64,000 bases of DNA from Dermatemys mawii (lineage: Eukaryota; Chordata; Testudines; Dermatemydidae), in the NCBI GenBank assembly GCA_007922305.1, contig ML677334.1, positions 21,467,626-21,531,625 on the forward strand, in the 5' to 3' direction. Position 1 is the first letter of the stretch; every line of letters starts with the position of its first letter. The notes under the pieces were generated by a model that made no database searches, was not told the origin of the DNA, and saw only the letters and a list, made by a program, of their open reading frames with translations. A program made the translations under genes and the position numbers. Positions 1 through 11,060 of this stretch are shown here, piece by piece.

Positions 1-62
1 TTCTAAGAAAGGGTGATCTTTCATCACTGTAACTTAATTATTGACCAATCCTTTAAGTCTTT

Positions 63-1074
63 GGGCAGGTCTACACTAGACTCACTACAGAGGCGTAGCT
101 GTGCCGCTGTAGCACTGCTAGTGCAGACGCTCTATGCCGAGAGGAGAGAACTCTCCCATCGGCATAATTACTCCACCCCCTAAGCAGTGATAGCTATGTC
201 GGTGGGAGAACATCTCCCACCAACACGCTGCTGTCCACACTGGCACTTCCGTCAGTGCAACTTAGGTCGCTCAGGGTATGTGGTTTATTCACACCCCCAA
301 ATGACTTAGGTTATATCAAAGCAAGCGCTAGTGCAGTGGTTCCCAGACTTTAACAACGTGTGAACCTCTTTCACTAAAATGTCAAATCTTATGCACCCCC
401 TCCTAAAAATGAGTATTTCGAGGGATCTTCTCCTTTATCGGAGTATAAATTATAAAAGCAGTGATCTTGGAAACATAAAATTTGTTTTTATGACATGCTT
501 ATAACACAGTATTGATTATTAATTATTTATCATTACAGTATTTTTATTACATTATGAAAATAGAAACACTCTTCCAAGATCTCACTTTTGTAGCTTGTAT
601 CACTTCGAAAAAGCCTATTATATGATAAGGTTCCTATGTTTCATCAATGAGTATCAGATGTGAAACAGCATGAAGGTATTTAATAACTCAACTAAAAGAG
701 TTCTTTCTACACAAGCATTCAGGTCTTGAGAAGTCCAGGCAAACACCACATGTTACAACAAAGCTTAAACTTGGTCTTCATAATAAATAGACAGCTAGTA
801 TTGTTTTTAAAATTAATTTTAAAATCAGCAAAAAAATATCCACCTCCCTTTCCATAAGGAGTCTTGAAATTTAAATCTCCTCAGTGTAAGAGAGATGCTT
901 GCTTTGATCTGCTTAGCTCTTGGAAGTCCAGGGACTCCAGGTTGCTGGACCTGTGCTTCCTGGGGTCCCTATGGACAGCTCTGGCCACCATTAGGGATCT
1001 TTTCCCCCGAGAACCCCTGTAACATTTCATGAACCCCAGTTTGGGAACCACTGTGCTAGTATAAACCTGCCCTT
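63..1074. mobile_element. palindromic MITE (GTCTACACTA type) split by a hAT element
   Basis: The left end reads GGGCAGGTCTACACTAGA. The inverted right end, now at 1054-1074, reads GGGCAGGTTTATACTAGC. The body at 63-333 contains the TAGCTATGTCGGTGGGAGAA segment known from turtle repeats. The remainder (334-1053) is a separate later insertion. Outer target duplication not determined. Confidence 0.65.
334..1053. mobile_element. hAT-type non-autonomous element
   Basis: Terminal inverted repeats CAGTGGTTCCCAGACTTT and CAGTGGTTCCCAAACTGG. Flanking 8-bp sites are CGCTAGTG (326-333) and TGCTAGTA (1054-1061), 6 of 8 identical. Inserted into the MITE at 63-1074. No transposase frame. Confidence 0.75.
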
Positions 1075-1586
1075 TGGCATTCTGGAGTCCAGCATTGCTT
1101 AAAAATCCATTTTCATCCCTATAGTTATAACAAGATAGCTAGAACCTAAACAATTTTTTTGCATCCTTAGAGAAAAAGAAGCTCCAAATTATTTTTGCAC
1201 CATGGCTGTATGCACATTTCTTGGTACTCTATGGGCCTTGTTGAATGCAAAAATGATGATTTTCAAAGCAACCTAAGGGATTTAGAGACATCTTCCATTA
1301 ATGTCACAGTGTCCTTAGGCAACCAATAATAATCTGAAGATTTGTGAAAGCTCTTGTAATGGTATGAAATCCAAGATTTTTCAAATTAGAAAGAACTTTA
1401 AATAAGTAAGAACAATTCAGCCTAAAATAAGGAGTTACAGTAGATAAATGTTGTCTGGGTTTATACATGGCAAATGACACTTCATGCAGATACTTAAAAC
1501 CTAACCAGTCTACAAGCAATGAACTAGACTAGATGGGCTTCATGAAAAACTTTTCTGGCAGACTTGGCTGGAAAGATATTTGAGGG

Positions 1587-2464
1587 TAGGTCTATATTGC
1601 ACACTTCTTACAGTGGTGTGTAGAGTATATAGGCTGCACACACCTGCAGCACAGGTATTAATAGTAGCACAGACAGTGAGACACTGCTTAGGCAAGTAGG
1701 GTAAAAGAGATGCCTGAACCCTCAGACCAGGGGTGGGAAAACTATGGTCCGGGAACATCCTGCCCGGCCCCTGGCCCCTCCTCTGTTGTCCCCCACTTCC
1801 CTCGGAACCATACCGCCACATGGGCAGCGCTCTGGGAGTGGGGCTACACGCTCTGGCAGGGCAGTGTGTCTGGCTCCAGCTGGGCCACCAGACAAGCTGC
1901 TCTGAGTGGTGTGGTAAGGGGGCTGGGCGGTTTGCATAAGGGCCAGGGGGTCCCGGGGAGCAGTCAGAGGACAGGGAGTGGGTTGGATAGGGGCAGAGAG
2001 CCCCAGGGGGCAGTCAGGTGGCGGTGGTGTGGATAGGGGTCAGGGTAGTCTGGGGACAGGGAGGAACTGGTGGGGGGTCTCTAGAGGGGGTGGTCAGGGG
2101 ACAAGGAGCCGGGGTGTGTGTTTGGATGGGTCGATGGTTCTGAGGAGAGCAGTCAGTGGGCGGGAAGTGGGCAGGAGTCAGATAGGGGATGGGGCCAGGC
2201 TGTTTGGGGAGGCACAGCCTTCCCTACCTGGTCCTTTGTACAATTCTGCAACCACAATGGGGCCCTTAGGCCAAAAGGTTTGCCCACCCCTGCTCTCTAC
2301 ATGCTCAATCAGAGCCTCCTCCATCTACACTGCTATTTTTAGCAGCATAATGTTTCCCTGCCATGCCCCTGCCAGAGCCTTTCACTGCTGCAGGTAGCTA
2401 ACACAGTAGTGTGAATGCAGCTGCTTTTCACTACAGCATGTAGCCACACGTACCCTACATGCCA
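1587..2464. mobile_element. palindromic MITE split by a hAT element
   Basis: Left end GTAGGTCTATATTGCACAC. The right end, read inverted, is GTAGGGTACGTGTGGCTACA. The interior is broken by the element at 1728-2292; the pieces on either side look like one continuous repeat. Ends approximate. Confidence 0.45.
1728..2292. mobile_element. hAT-type element, GTGGGCAAAC family, copy 1
   Basis: Starts CAGGGGTGGGAAAACTATGG and ends AAAGGTTTGCCCACCCCTG, the inverted form of the start. The interior is G-rich with repeated GGGGACAGGGA and CAGTCAGG segments shared with copies at 30527, 31204, 39676 and 50708. The 8-bp flanks do not match convincingly. Open frames here are by-products of the G-rich composition. 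Confidence 0.8.
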
Positions 2465-3224
2465 CAGCTAAGGGTGTGCCACGTAGGCAGCCTGAGAGGG
2501 GAAGTAAAAAAAATACCTAAAGAGCAACTATAGAAGCTAAACGGATTGAGAAAACAAAAAAGTACCCAAAACACAGTGCTACAGAGTTGCTATTATTATA
2601 GAAAAGACCCTAGATTAACCTCCACTGAGAGAACTATGAAGCTGATAACCCCTCTCATAACTTTTAATCAGCAAAACCCCATGTTACATCCTAATGGGTC
2701 AATGAAAAGTGCTGTCCTCCTCTGACTGTTTCTCAGCTTCTCACACAAACATCTCCATGACTTCTCCCATGCCGCCCACTATAGACAGTGGGTCTTACAC
2801 TCTTCACGTCTGAGCCCCTTATGAAGGTCCAGCTCTGCATAGATGCCTATGGAAAATGTACCAACTGAGAAAGTCAAGCTTGAAGAGTGACTGGTGAATA
2901 ATTATATAGATGTTTTACTTATTCCCCCAACTCTCGGCCTGCCTGTCTTTAGATTACGAGTTCTTCAGGGACAGAACCAGGCTCTCTTTTCAAGTTTGGA
3001 AAGTGCCCCACTTGTTGCCAAAGCCCCACAAATAAATTTAAAAAATAAAAAATGCCTAAGATACTATCAGCACTTGAATTCCCAAATGAAAAATTCCCTG
3101 CGAAGAATCAACACATTTTACAGTTCTCATGAGAGCCTTTTCATTTCTGCTACTTGCCTAAAGCATGATCCTTTGTCCTCTACATCCCAGGGGAATGGGG
3201 AGATGTCAGCATTACTGAAGGGCA

Positions 3225-3425
3225 ATATATCTGTTCGGGGAGTTAACTTCATGTTGAAAATTATCAACAAACACATTTTTGGCCAAAATTTCTCCGGTTT
3301 TCACTGCAAAATTGAAATTTCTCTTGGTTTTCAGTTCTTCCAGAAAAATGATTTTCCTTCTTTGAAAATTTCCATATTGTCAAAAAATCATAAAAAATGT
3401 TGTGACAAAGTTTCTGACTAGCTCC
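3225..3425. repeat. unclassified A/T-rich repeat ending GACTAGCTCCAG
   Basis: Runs of AAAATTTC-like segments ending in GACTAGCTCCAG. A similar unit ending AACCAGCTCTAAT lies at 27700-27835. Confidence 0.4.
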
Positions 3426-3659
3426 AGCACACGAACTTCCACAGGTTTAGAATTTTGTTCTAACCACCATTGAAATAGTCAGATGTTTCTCTGAGACTCC
3501 GTGGTCTACAAAGTTAATTCAGAAATTATTATTAGCATCTTATTTCTGGTAGATTCCCCATGGACTAGGGACTGTACATACATAATACACAAGATTTCTG
3601 GTACATCCTGCTGCCACTAAGGCCAGAAATATAGGACGAGCAAACTCGGAAAGAAGGGC

Positions 3660-3792
3660 CAGCTACCATGGTACTTTACTGCTTGCAGCTTTACTTAGTC
3701 TGTATAAGCTTTTTGAGGCAGGGACTTTTTGTTCTGTGTTTGTGCAGCACCTAGCACAATGGGGTCCTGTTCCATAACTATGGCTCCTACGT
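3660..3792 (+). repeat. old retroposon 3' end (AGCACCTAGCACAATGGGG type)
   Basis: Contains TTTGAGGCAGGGACTTTTTG and TTGTGCAGCACCTAGCACAA. A related tail recurs at 6480-6575. Confidence 0.6.
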
Positions 3793-3799
3793 GCTGTGG

Positions 3800-4169
3800 C
3801 CAGGATTCTCAAACTTCATTGCACCACGACCCCCTTAGGACAACAAAAATTACTGCATGACCTCAGGAAGGAGGACTAAAGCCTGAACCTGCTCAAGCCC
3901 TGCTGCCCCAGGGCCCCACTACCCCAGGCCATGGGGACAAAGCCCAAGCCCAAAAGCTTCAGCCCCAGGCAAGGGGCCTATAACCTGAGCCCCACCATCA
4001 GGTTGAAGCCGTAGCCTGGGTGGTGGGGATCAGGCATTGGCTTTGGCCTGGGTGGCTGGGCTTGGGCTTCAGCCACGGGCTCCAGCAAGTTTAAGCCAGC
4101 TGTGGCAACCCCATTGAAATGGGGTTGCAACCCACTTTGGGGTCCCAATCCACAGTCTGAGAACCGCTG
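3800..4169. mobile_element. hAT-type element, GTTCTCAAACT family
   Basis: Ends CCAGGATTCTCAAACTTC and inverted CAGCGGTTCTCAGACTG. Flanks TGCTGTGG (3792-3799) and TGCTATGG (4170-4177), 7 of 8. Confidence 0.85.
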
Positions 4170-4177
4170 TGCTATGG

Positions 4178-6479
4178 TAATGTAAATCACCGCCACCACC
4201 TAACCATGTTCTAAATGCAACAAAGTCTCAGTTCTTTAGCTTAGACTTCCCACAATAGCAGCAATGGGGGGAGAGAAGAGATGGAAGGGGGAAGAACAGA
4301 AGCTCTCAACCACCCACTAGATCCCTCATTTTTATTCTGACAAGCAAGGGGGTAGACACCTGTCCACAAGGAAATAAGCAGAGACCGGCAGCTCCTTTAA
4401 CACAGGCCAGCAAACAGTTAGCAGATTTCAACCATCTGGAGTTGCTATAAATCAGTCAACTGACGGAGCATCTCAGAAGCTTTGAAATTATGACATTCAA
4501 AATCCCCTCCCCCCCACATACATTCAAAAAGGTTGTATGGAAAAGCAAATTCAAAACGGAAGGGGGAGAATCAAAAACGTATCAGAGTGTGTGACCTTAT
4601 GAAATAGCTAATAACTCGTTTGAAATGGATAATGACAGAATAATCATCAGCGAGTTTTTAAAAAATTACACAAAATGAAAGGCAAGAAGGAAAAGGGGGA
4701 AAATAAAAGGAGAATGAACAGAAGGCCCCAGAGGCCTTTGCCTAGTCACAAGATTTATGATGTTAAGTAACTGGCATAACTACACACTCACTTTATCTAA
4801 ACAACTGAAAAATGAGTATAACAGTAAAGAATGCCTGGCAACACCTTTGCGTAGAACATGCTGACACACTGAAGCTGCTCAGCACGATGAGCTAATTAAA
4901 ATTCTCTGGTCTTTCCCAGAGACTGAAGCTCTATTTTTAGATCATTTCAGGCTGCGGTTCACTCCCCCGAACTCCTCCCCTCCCCCCTCCGCCTTTTTGG
5001 CATACTCCTCTCAATATTCTGATGAATAATTTAGTTCAGTTGCAAAGCCCTTTTGTCTCCTTCAAACATTTCTCCTCAAGACTGACAATGACTCTGTGAG
5101 GAACTAAGGTATTGAATTGGCTGGCACTTAAGCAATGCTATTGACCCATGTTTCTCCCATTCCTTTCCTCGCATCTTGCCTGTTTAATAAAAAGAATAGC
5201 TCGGAAAGTAGGAGGCCACACCGCCGCAGAGCCAACTATTATCTAAAGAAAACACTGGGGAAGCTGCACTACATCATGATGGTGCAAGTCCTGGCCATGT
5301 TTTACGCAGAGCCTGTCTTTTTAATTGTTTTAGAAACAAACAAAAAAGTCTGTTTTAATTAAAAAGAATCCTCATTCAGTCTGAGCACTGTATGGTATGA
5401 CTGTCCAAATGCACAAGTTCACCTTCAGCACATACAGACAGATGACCTGACAATCACAGGTGAGCTCTCACTCTCAGCGGTGGCTGAGTAGGGAGGTAGT
5501 GCATTGGCTGAGCAGCAGGCCTGGGAAGAATTACACCTGCACAACGTACCTCCAGTTGTTGGCTGAAGGGAGCATGGCTGGTAGTGGGCCTGGTTACACT
5601 GCTGAAACGGTGCGCCCTGTCCTTCCCCACTGCTCTTGGTACTATGCTGCGGGCCTCATTGCTATTCCACCCATGGACAATCATTTTGCTGGCAGCACTA
5701 GCCATCCTCTTCAGCTACAATCCCCTACCTTAGCATCCATGTTAGAGATGTCTCCCACAAGCTTGTTTTTGGAAGGATCTTCCCTGCACCTTTGTCGGCC
5801 TCTGGCACACCAAACAGGGCCAGCAACAATTTGGGCCACTGGAGATAGGGAATGTAAGCATATATTTCCTCTCTTTCAATAATGACTAAACAACATCCTT
5901 GGCACATACTGAGCCAAATTTTGCTCTCTGATGCATCCAGAGTATCCAGGATTAAATGAGTCCTTTAGCGATAAGGGATTTTTTTTTTTGTTTAGTATAC
6001 AGAGCCTGCCTGCCACTAGAAGAGTCTCACTTTTAAATAGTGCTCACCCTGCAATTTTAACAAACACTTGGGTTACTTTAAAAAAAATAAAAAATAAAAA
6101 TAAAAAAAAAGAGTCCATGGCCAAAGGGTCTCCGTTGCCAGCACATTTTTACTTCACCACATCTTGTAAGTTGCCTTCCGATGAATTCCCTCCACGTTTT
6201 TCGCTCAGAGAGGTGATCAAGTCTCCACCTGAAGTCCATCCAGTATATGTACATTTCTGTAACATGTGAGCTCCACCACCCTTACAGACAGAGTCACAGC
6301 AAGGAAAAACTATATATTCTTTACAGAGAACCACCAGCTAAATACACGTTTAGCCTCATCTCTCATGATCATCAATTTATAATCTGTAGTCTTTGAACAA
6401 GGTACATTTGAGGTGGCGTACATAAAGCTCTGTCACAAAGCATTCTTAAAGGGAGGCCATTGGTGGTGCAAGGATGAGG
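4178..6479. other. intron, no gene recognised
   Basis: Mixed unique-looking sequence. The frame of 140 codons at 5460-5882 (plus) has no domain, no splice context and no codon pattern I trust. An A-rich stretch lies at 6078-6112. Confidence 0.5.
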
Positions 6480-6575
6480 TCTTCTGTTCTGTGTTTGTAC
6501 AGCGCCTAGCACAGTAGGGTCCAAGTCTATGACCAGGGTTCCTAGGCCCCATGATAATACAAACAATAAATATTA
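6480..6575 (+). repeat. old retroposon 3' end (AGCGCCTAGCACAGTAGGG type)
   Basis: CTGTGTTTGTACAGCGCCTA, then GACCAGGGTTCCTAGGC and a tail of ATAATACAAACAATAAATAT. Same family as 3660-3792. Confidence 0.65.
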
Positions 6576-7039
6576 TTGGTTTGCTGCGGAAGCCCTGCAA
6601 GGCTTAGGGGCTGTGCAGCAGAGGCAGGTACTGGTCATGCAGAAGAGGTGCTGCTTCCTCCTGCAAGCCCCCTCTTGCTTCTTCCCAGAGTTGATTCAGC
6701 CACTTCTGCCCCTCTTCTTGGAGGTCTGACTCCTACTCCACACAGCTGACCATAGCCCATAAAGATTCCCCTTTTTCAGAGCTCTTAAAATTCACAAGAA
6801 TGTCAGTTCACTGCTAAGTGGCAAGTAAATAAAATGCAGTGGTTCTATATTTTCATTTTGTGGTGCACTTTTTCTAGTTTGTCCAAGGATTCAGTGCAGC
6901 ACTGCCCCATCAATCAGACAGCACTGACACATAATTTAGGTTTAATCTGTCACAAAGTATACAGGGCCTGAAATATAGGCAGCAGTTATTATGCATGTCA
7001 CAGACTATAAATAGCACTCAAGCATAACAAGGGCTCTGC

Positions 7040-7080
7040 TGTGCTATTGCACAATCTGAAAGGAATTGCGCAATAGCACA
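7040..7080. repeat. short hairpin, 16-bp arms
   Basis: Left arm TGTGCTATTGCACAAT (7040-7055), 9-base loop, right arm ATTGCGCAATAGCACA (7065-7080): 15 of 16 paired, and the exception is A:C in one strand sense and G:T in the other. Confidence 0.85.
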
Positions 7081-7426
7081 GGGAATACACTGAAGAACAC
7101 ATCCCAGTGCAGTGAGACTGGATTCAACTGAGACAAGGGATGAGTGAAGAACTGCAGACATACCACCCGAGCTATGCACTTGGATAGGCTGGTCGATAGC
7201 TAGGGGGAGAACCGAGGGTGTAGGAGGAGAAAAATCAGAAGGAAACCAGCATGAAATCAAGACCTACGCAGATTTCCCCCCCCCCCCACCGCCTGCTCAG
7301 CAAAGGAGTCGAATACACACCTAAATTGCAGTGTTTTCTTCATCCCATTTATATCTCAAAGATTAAAGCAAAAAGGCATGACAAAGAAATAATCAAGTGA
7401 CTAAGACACTTCTCTATTCTCAATTC

Positions 7427-8376
7427 TCCTGGGGGAATTCTGCATCACTGCACATGTGCAGAATTCATCCTCCACTCCCCCCGATTTCTCTACTTCCCCA
7501 TAGAAAAATGATTTCTGACAGGAAAGCAAAGGGAAGCTACAAGAGCAGTCACATGTCCTTCCCCAACAGCCTAGACAGGGTAGTTTGGGCACTCAGAGCA
7601 GCCGGTTTGGGCCTAAATCACTTCTGGGGGCTGGGCAGTCGTGTGTGTGTGTGTGTGTGTGACACACACACACACACACCCCACAGACACTGTCCTTCTC
7701 GCTCACTGTTGTGGCATGCTCAGGGTGGAGGGGCAGGCCTGAGAAGACAGGCATGGGGCAGGCTCTGTTCCCTCAGGCTGAGCAGAATGCAGCAGCCTGC
7801 CTGCTTAGTGAATTGTTCCCATTGTTCTTAGTGAATTCCCCCAGGAGCATAAAACAGGCGTAAAAGTTTTAAGGCTCCTTTACAATGCCAGAGTGGTATA
7901 AAGAAGCCTTATTGTAAAGACAGTGTGGCCTTATAAATGATTATGGTGCTTTAGTGATTAGAACTGGTCTAAATTTTTTGACTGAAAAAAATTCCTATCA
8001 AAATGTGCTCTATGAACTGTTTGCTACGGACCTTTCTGGAGATGGTCAGTCGCCAATATACATGCGAGTTTGAGTCCCCAGCCCTCGCTTGCTTTTCTGT
8101 TGCCTATGATGCAACACTGAGTATATGGCTGTATATATTTGTTGACTATTAAGTAGAAGTAAGGGGTCAATACTAGCTATGCTACTGTTAGAGGGGGTTT
8201 GTTGACTTCCTCCAGTGCTCCCCATTCCATCTATTGTACTATAGTTTAAATAAATTATCAAAATAATTGAAACCAGCCTGATAATATTGAGTTATTTTAA
8301 ATAAATAAAAATTCTGCACTCAATATTTTAAAACTCTGTGTGTTTTAATTTTTTTGTGCAGAACTCCCCCAGGAGT
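7427..8376. mobile_element. DNA transposon-like repeat, CTCCTGGGGGAATTCTGC ends
   Basis: The left end CTCCTGGGGGAATTCTGCA and the inverted right end CTCCTGGGGGAGTTCTGCA match closely. A further inverted copy of the terminus (GAATTCCCCCAGGAG) lies at 7833-7847, so this may be a composite or nested pair. The interior includes the GT/AC microsatellite and an A/T-rich right third. Target duplication not identified. Confidence 0.6.
7641..7679. repeat. palindromic GT/AC microsatellite
   Basis: Ten GT units followed immediately by G and nine AC units: a perfect inverted dinucleotide run, inside the repeat at 7427-8376. Confidence 0.95.
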
Positions 8377-10584
8377 AACTCAGTTGCAAGTCCTGCTGCA
8401 CGTGCATAGGAATATCAGGACATAACGCCTTGCTCTCCCTGTGCAGGTTACCTACATGGCCAGAGCCTGTATGTTTGTATGTACACAGTTCTACCAAGCT
8501 TCTACCCCAGTCCCAACCAGGTGGGTGGGCATGAGTGGGGACTGGGGGAAGCCCTTGTTCTGCTGCCCAGCATGCTATTCAGCACCCCAGAACTGAACTG
8601 GCTTAGAGGGGGAAGTAAGCCTGACACATATAACCTTCATCCTTGGCAAGAGTAAAGCAAGGTCACAATCTTGTCCCTGCCCTGCTGTTGGGATGGGGTA
8701 GCTATGACCTGACCTTTTGAATTGTAGGGACTTATCTGAGTCTAGAGGAATAATTTCAGTATTTAATTTATATTTCCATGCATAGAGAACCCAGGGTCAA
8801 AGTAAAAGCAGATCACTGCTGGGAGGAGAATGAGGAATGTGTGTAAATACAATGGCAATCACCATGGATTCTTCTCTCTTTTCATATTTTGTTAAAACAA
8901 AATTGGTCTTAAAGGTGAATAGAAATATTTATGACAATCTAGGCAAGTTTCCCAAACATAATTAGCAGTCCCATTTTATCCAATTATGAGCCGGTCTTTC
9001 TCATAGTCTGCCAGCTGTAAAAGAAAGAATGCCAAAAAGCTCAAAGATCAGATCCATATTAAATAAACCTGACTTCCCATTCTCCACTGGCCCCAAATAA
9101 GCAGACTCATTTCTCCAGTAGATGATAGGTGCTACCAGCACCACAAGCATTGGGCACGCTAGGATATTCAACACATTTGAGAAATCCAATCACAAAACAG
9201 CTACGTAAATGACATAATGAGCGTGAAATACACAAGTTTTCCAAAAGCCTTGTTAATTATATTTGGCCATTCAGTTACTCCTGACAAAGTTGCCTCATCT
9301 TTCATAAATATATTTGCTTCCCTTTTAAAACAACATTAATATTTGTAGCTCTTTACTCCATGCTAATTTTGCTTTCTTCCCCATCTCTACATCCAATTAA
9401 TATTTGTTTTGCTGTTTTACTACACAGGGTAATAACCAACATGATGACAGGGTCATTTTCCAGAGGACTCTCTGTTAAAATAACAACTTCTCATAGTAAA
9501 GAAATTCACACAAAGTACTGTGTACTTCACTCATTTCCTGGGGAATGGAAGAAAGCATCTTCCGTGCAAGAAAGTACTCATTGGCTTCAGTGGGCCTGGT
9601 GCTTCAGTGTACATGTTTAAATCTTGAGCTTTAAATGCTTAAAGTAACAAACATGTTTTACTGGACTGGGGTGCTCAAACGGGCCTTCTGATGTCTAGAT
9701 AACAGACACGCAACATACATAGGATTGGCTTCCCTAATATGAACAAAAAGTTTGAAAACTGGCCTCAATTTTTGTTCAGAAGTTACTGCTACAGGAGATT
9801 ATGACGTTTATGATGTTCATTGTTTTTAATCCGACCTTCATACCTAAACTGACAGATTATGGGCAAGGGAGGTTGAAGTGTATATATTTGTCAGTGACAG
9901 AATGGTGAATTTTTTACAAAATTAACACTTATAAACAAGATCTGGAGTAAATTCCACATGGATTTACAAACAAAGAGCAAGTAGGCCATATTTTTGTGAC
10001 ATCACTTTAATGATCTGATTTAAATATGAGGCAAAGTACAACTGTATTAACATTTTTGTATGTCAAAGCAATTAAAAAACCAGACACATGCACACACAAG
10101 TTTGCATTTCTATGACCATGGGAAGGAACAGCATAATCTATTCTTCAAGGACGTTTGTGCTTTCTTTGGCTTTCAGCTAAAACATCTTGTCCAACAACAT
10201 ATTTGTGAACAATGATTGAAAAGTAAATATAGACAAACAGCATTGTGCTTATTAGTCACTGATTCTGGCCAGCACTTTTCAGATGTGCGATGAACCACAC
10301 CACCACAGGAGAACAGTGCAGCATGGACTGGTTTTGAGTGACTACAGATTAGATTACTGATCAGAAGACAGACAGACTGTCTCACCAAAAAGGTAAGATA
10401 CCTTTCTTTGAAACTGCATTACTCCACCGTTCCATGTAATTAGCACACTCTGACTTACAGACAAGACAAATTCTATATACTGATTCAAAACGATTAGGCA
10501 GAGTAAGGAGTTATCACACCAGCATTTTGTCTCCAGTAAAATGGGTTGAAACATGGCTTCAGCCATAAAGCCAGTTACTGGTTT
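8377..10584. other. intron, no gene recognised
   Basis: Unique-looking A/T-rich sequence. A minus-strand frame at 9001-9189 is discussed as a finding. Nothing else is supported. Confidence 0.5.
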
Positions 10585-11060
10585 AACGAGGTGACAGAAG
10601 AGGGAGTTTACTGTTCCAGAGGACTGGCAACGGAACTTGGGACCCCAGCCAATGGCCTGGAGAATGGATACCCCAGCGACTGGTAGGCCCAGCTCAGCAG
10701 TTCCGGACAGTGGGAAGACAATGGGCTGTAAAGAGAGGACCCCGGTGACCTGACCAGCCAGTTCCAGACAGAGTGGAACAGAGTACAGAAGAGTGGAGAG
10801 GAGGCCCAGGGACTCTGTTTACCTGGCAGAAGACAATGGACAGAGGCAAGGCTTGGGGCCAGTAATATCAGATGACCAGCTGGAAAGCAGGGGGGCTCGG
10901 ACTGGAGAGAAGGAGCAGGCAGAACACACCTGGATGCAGGGGAGACTTGGATGTGCTGTGCTGAGGGAGGCCAGGCCTGAGGGCCCTGAGAGTTTCCGAT
11001 GCTGTGTTCAGCCGCTCAATAAACCCAGATTCATGATCCCTGTCATGTCTCTCCTGGACA
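10585..11060 (+). mobile_element. LTR-like repeat fragment
   Basis: G/A-rich block ending in GCCGCTCAATAAACCCAGATT, a poly(A)-signal context typical of turtle LTR repeats, then CCTGTCATGTCTCTCC. The open frame of 176 codons overlapping it has no recognisable domain. Confidence 0.35.

Noticed and set aside
2894..3421. Plus-strand frame of 175 codons
   Set aside because: It crosses two different repeat fragments and an A/T-rich repeat, and has no recognisable domain.
5460..5882. Plus-strand frame of 140 codons as a small gene
   Set aside because: The opposite strand is also open over much of it, and no domain, splice sites or promoter could be seen.
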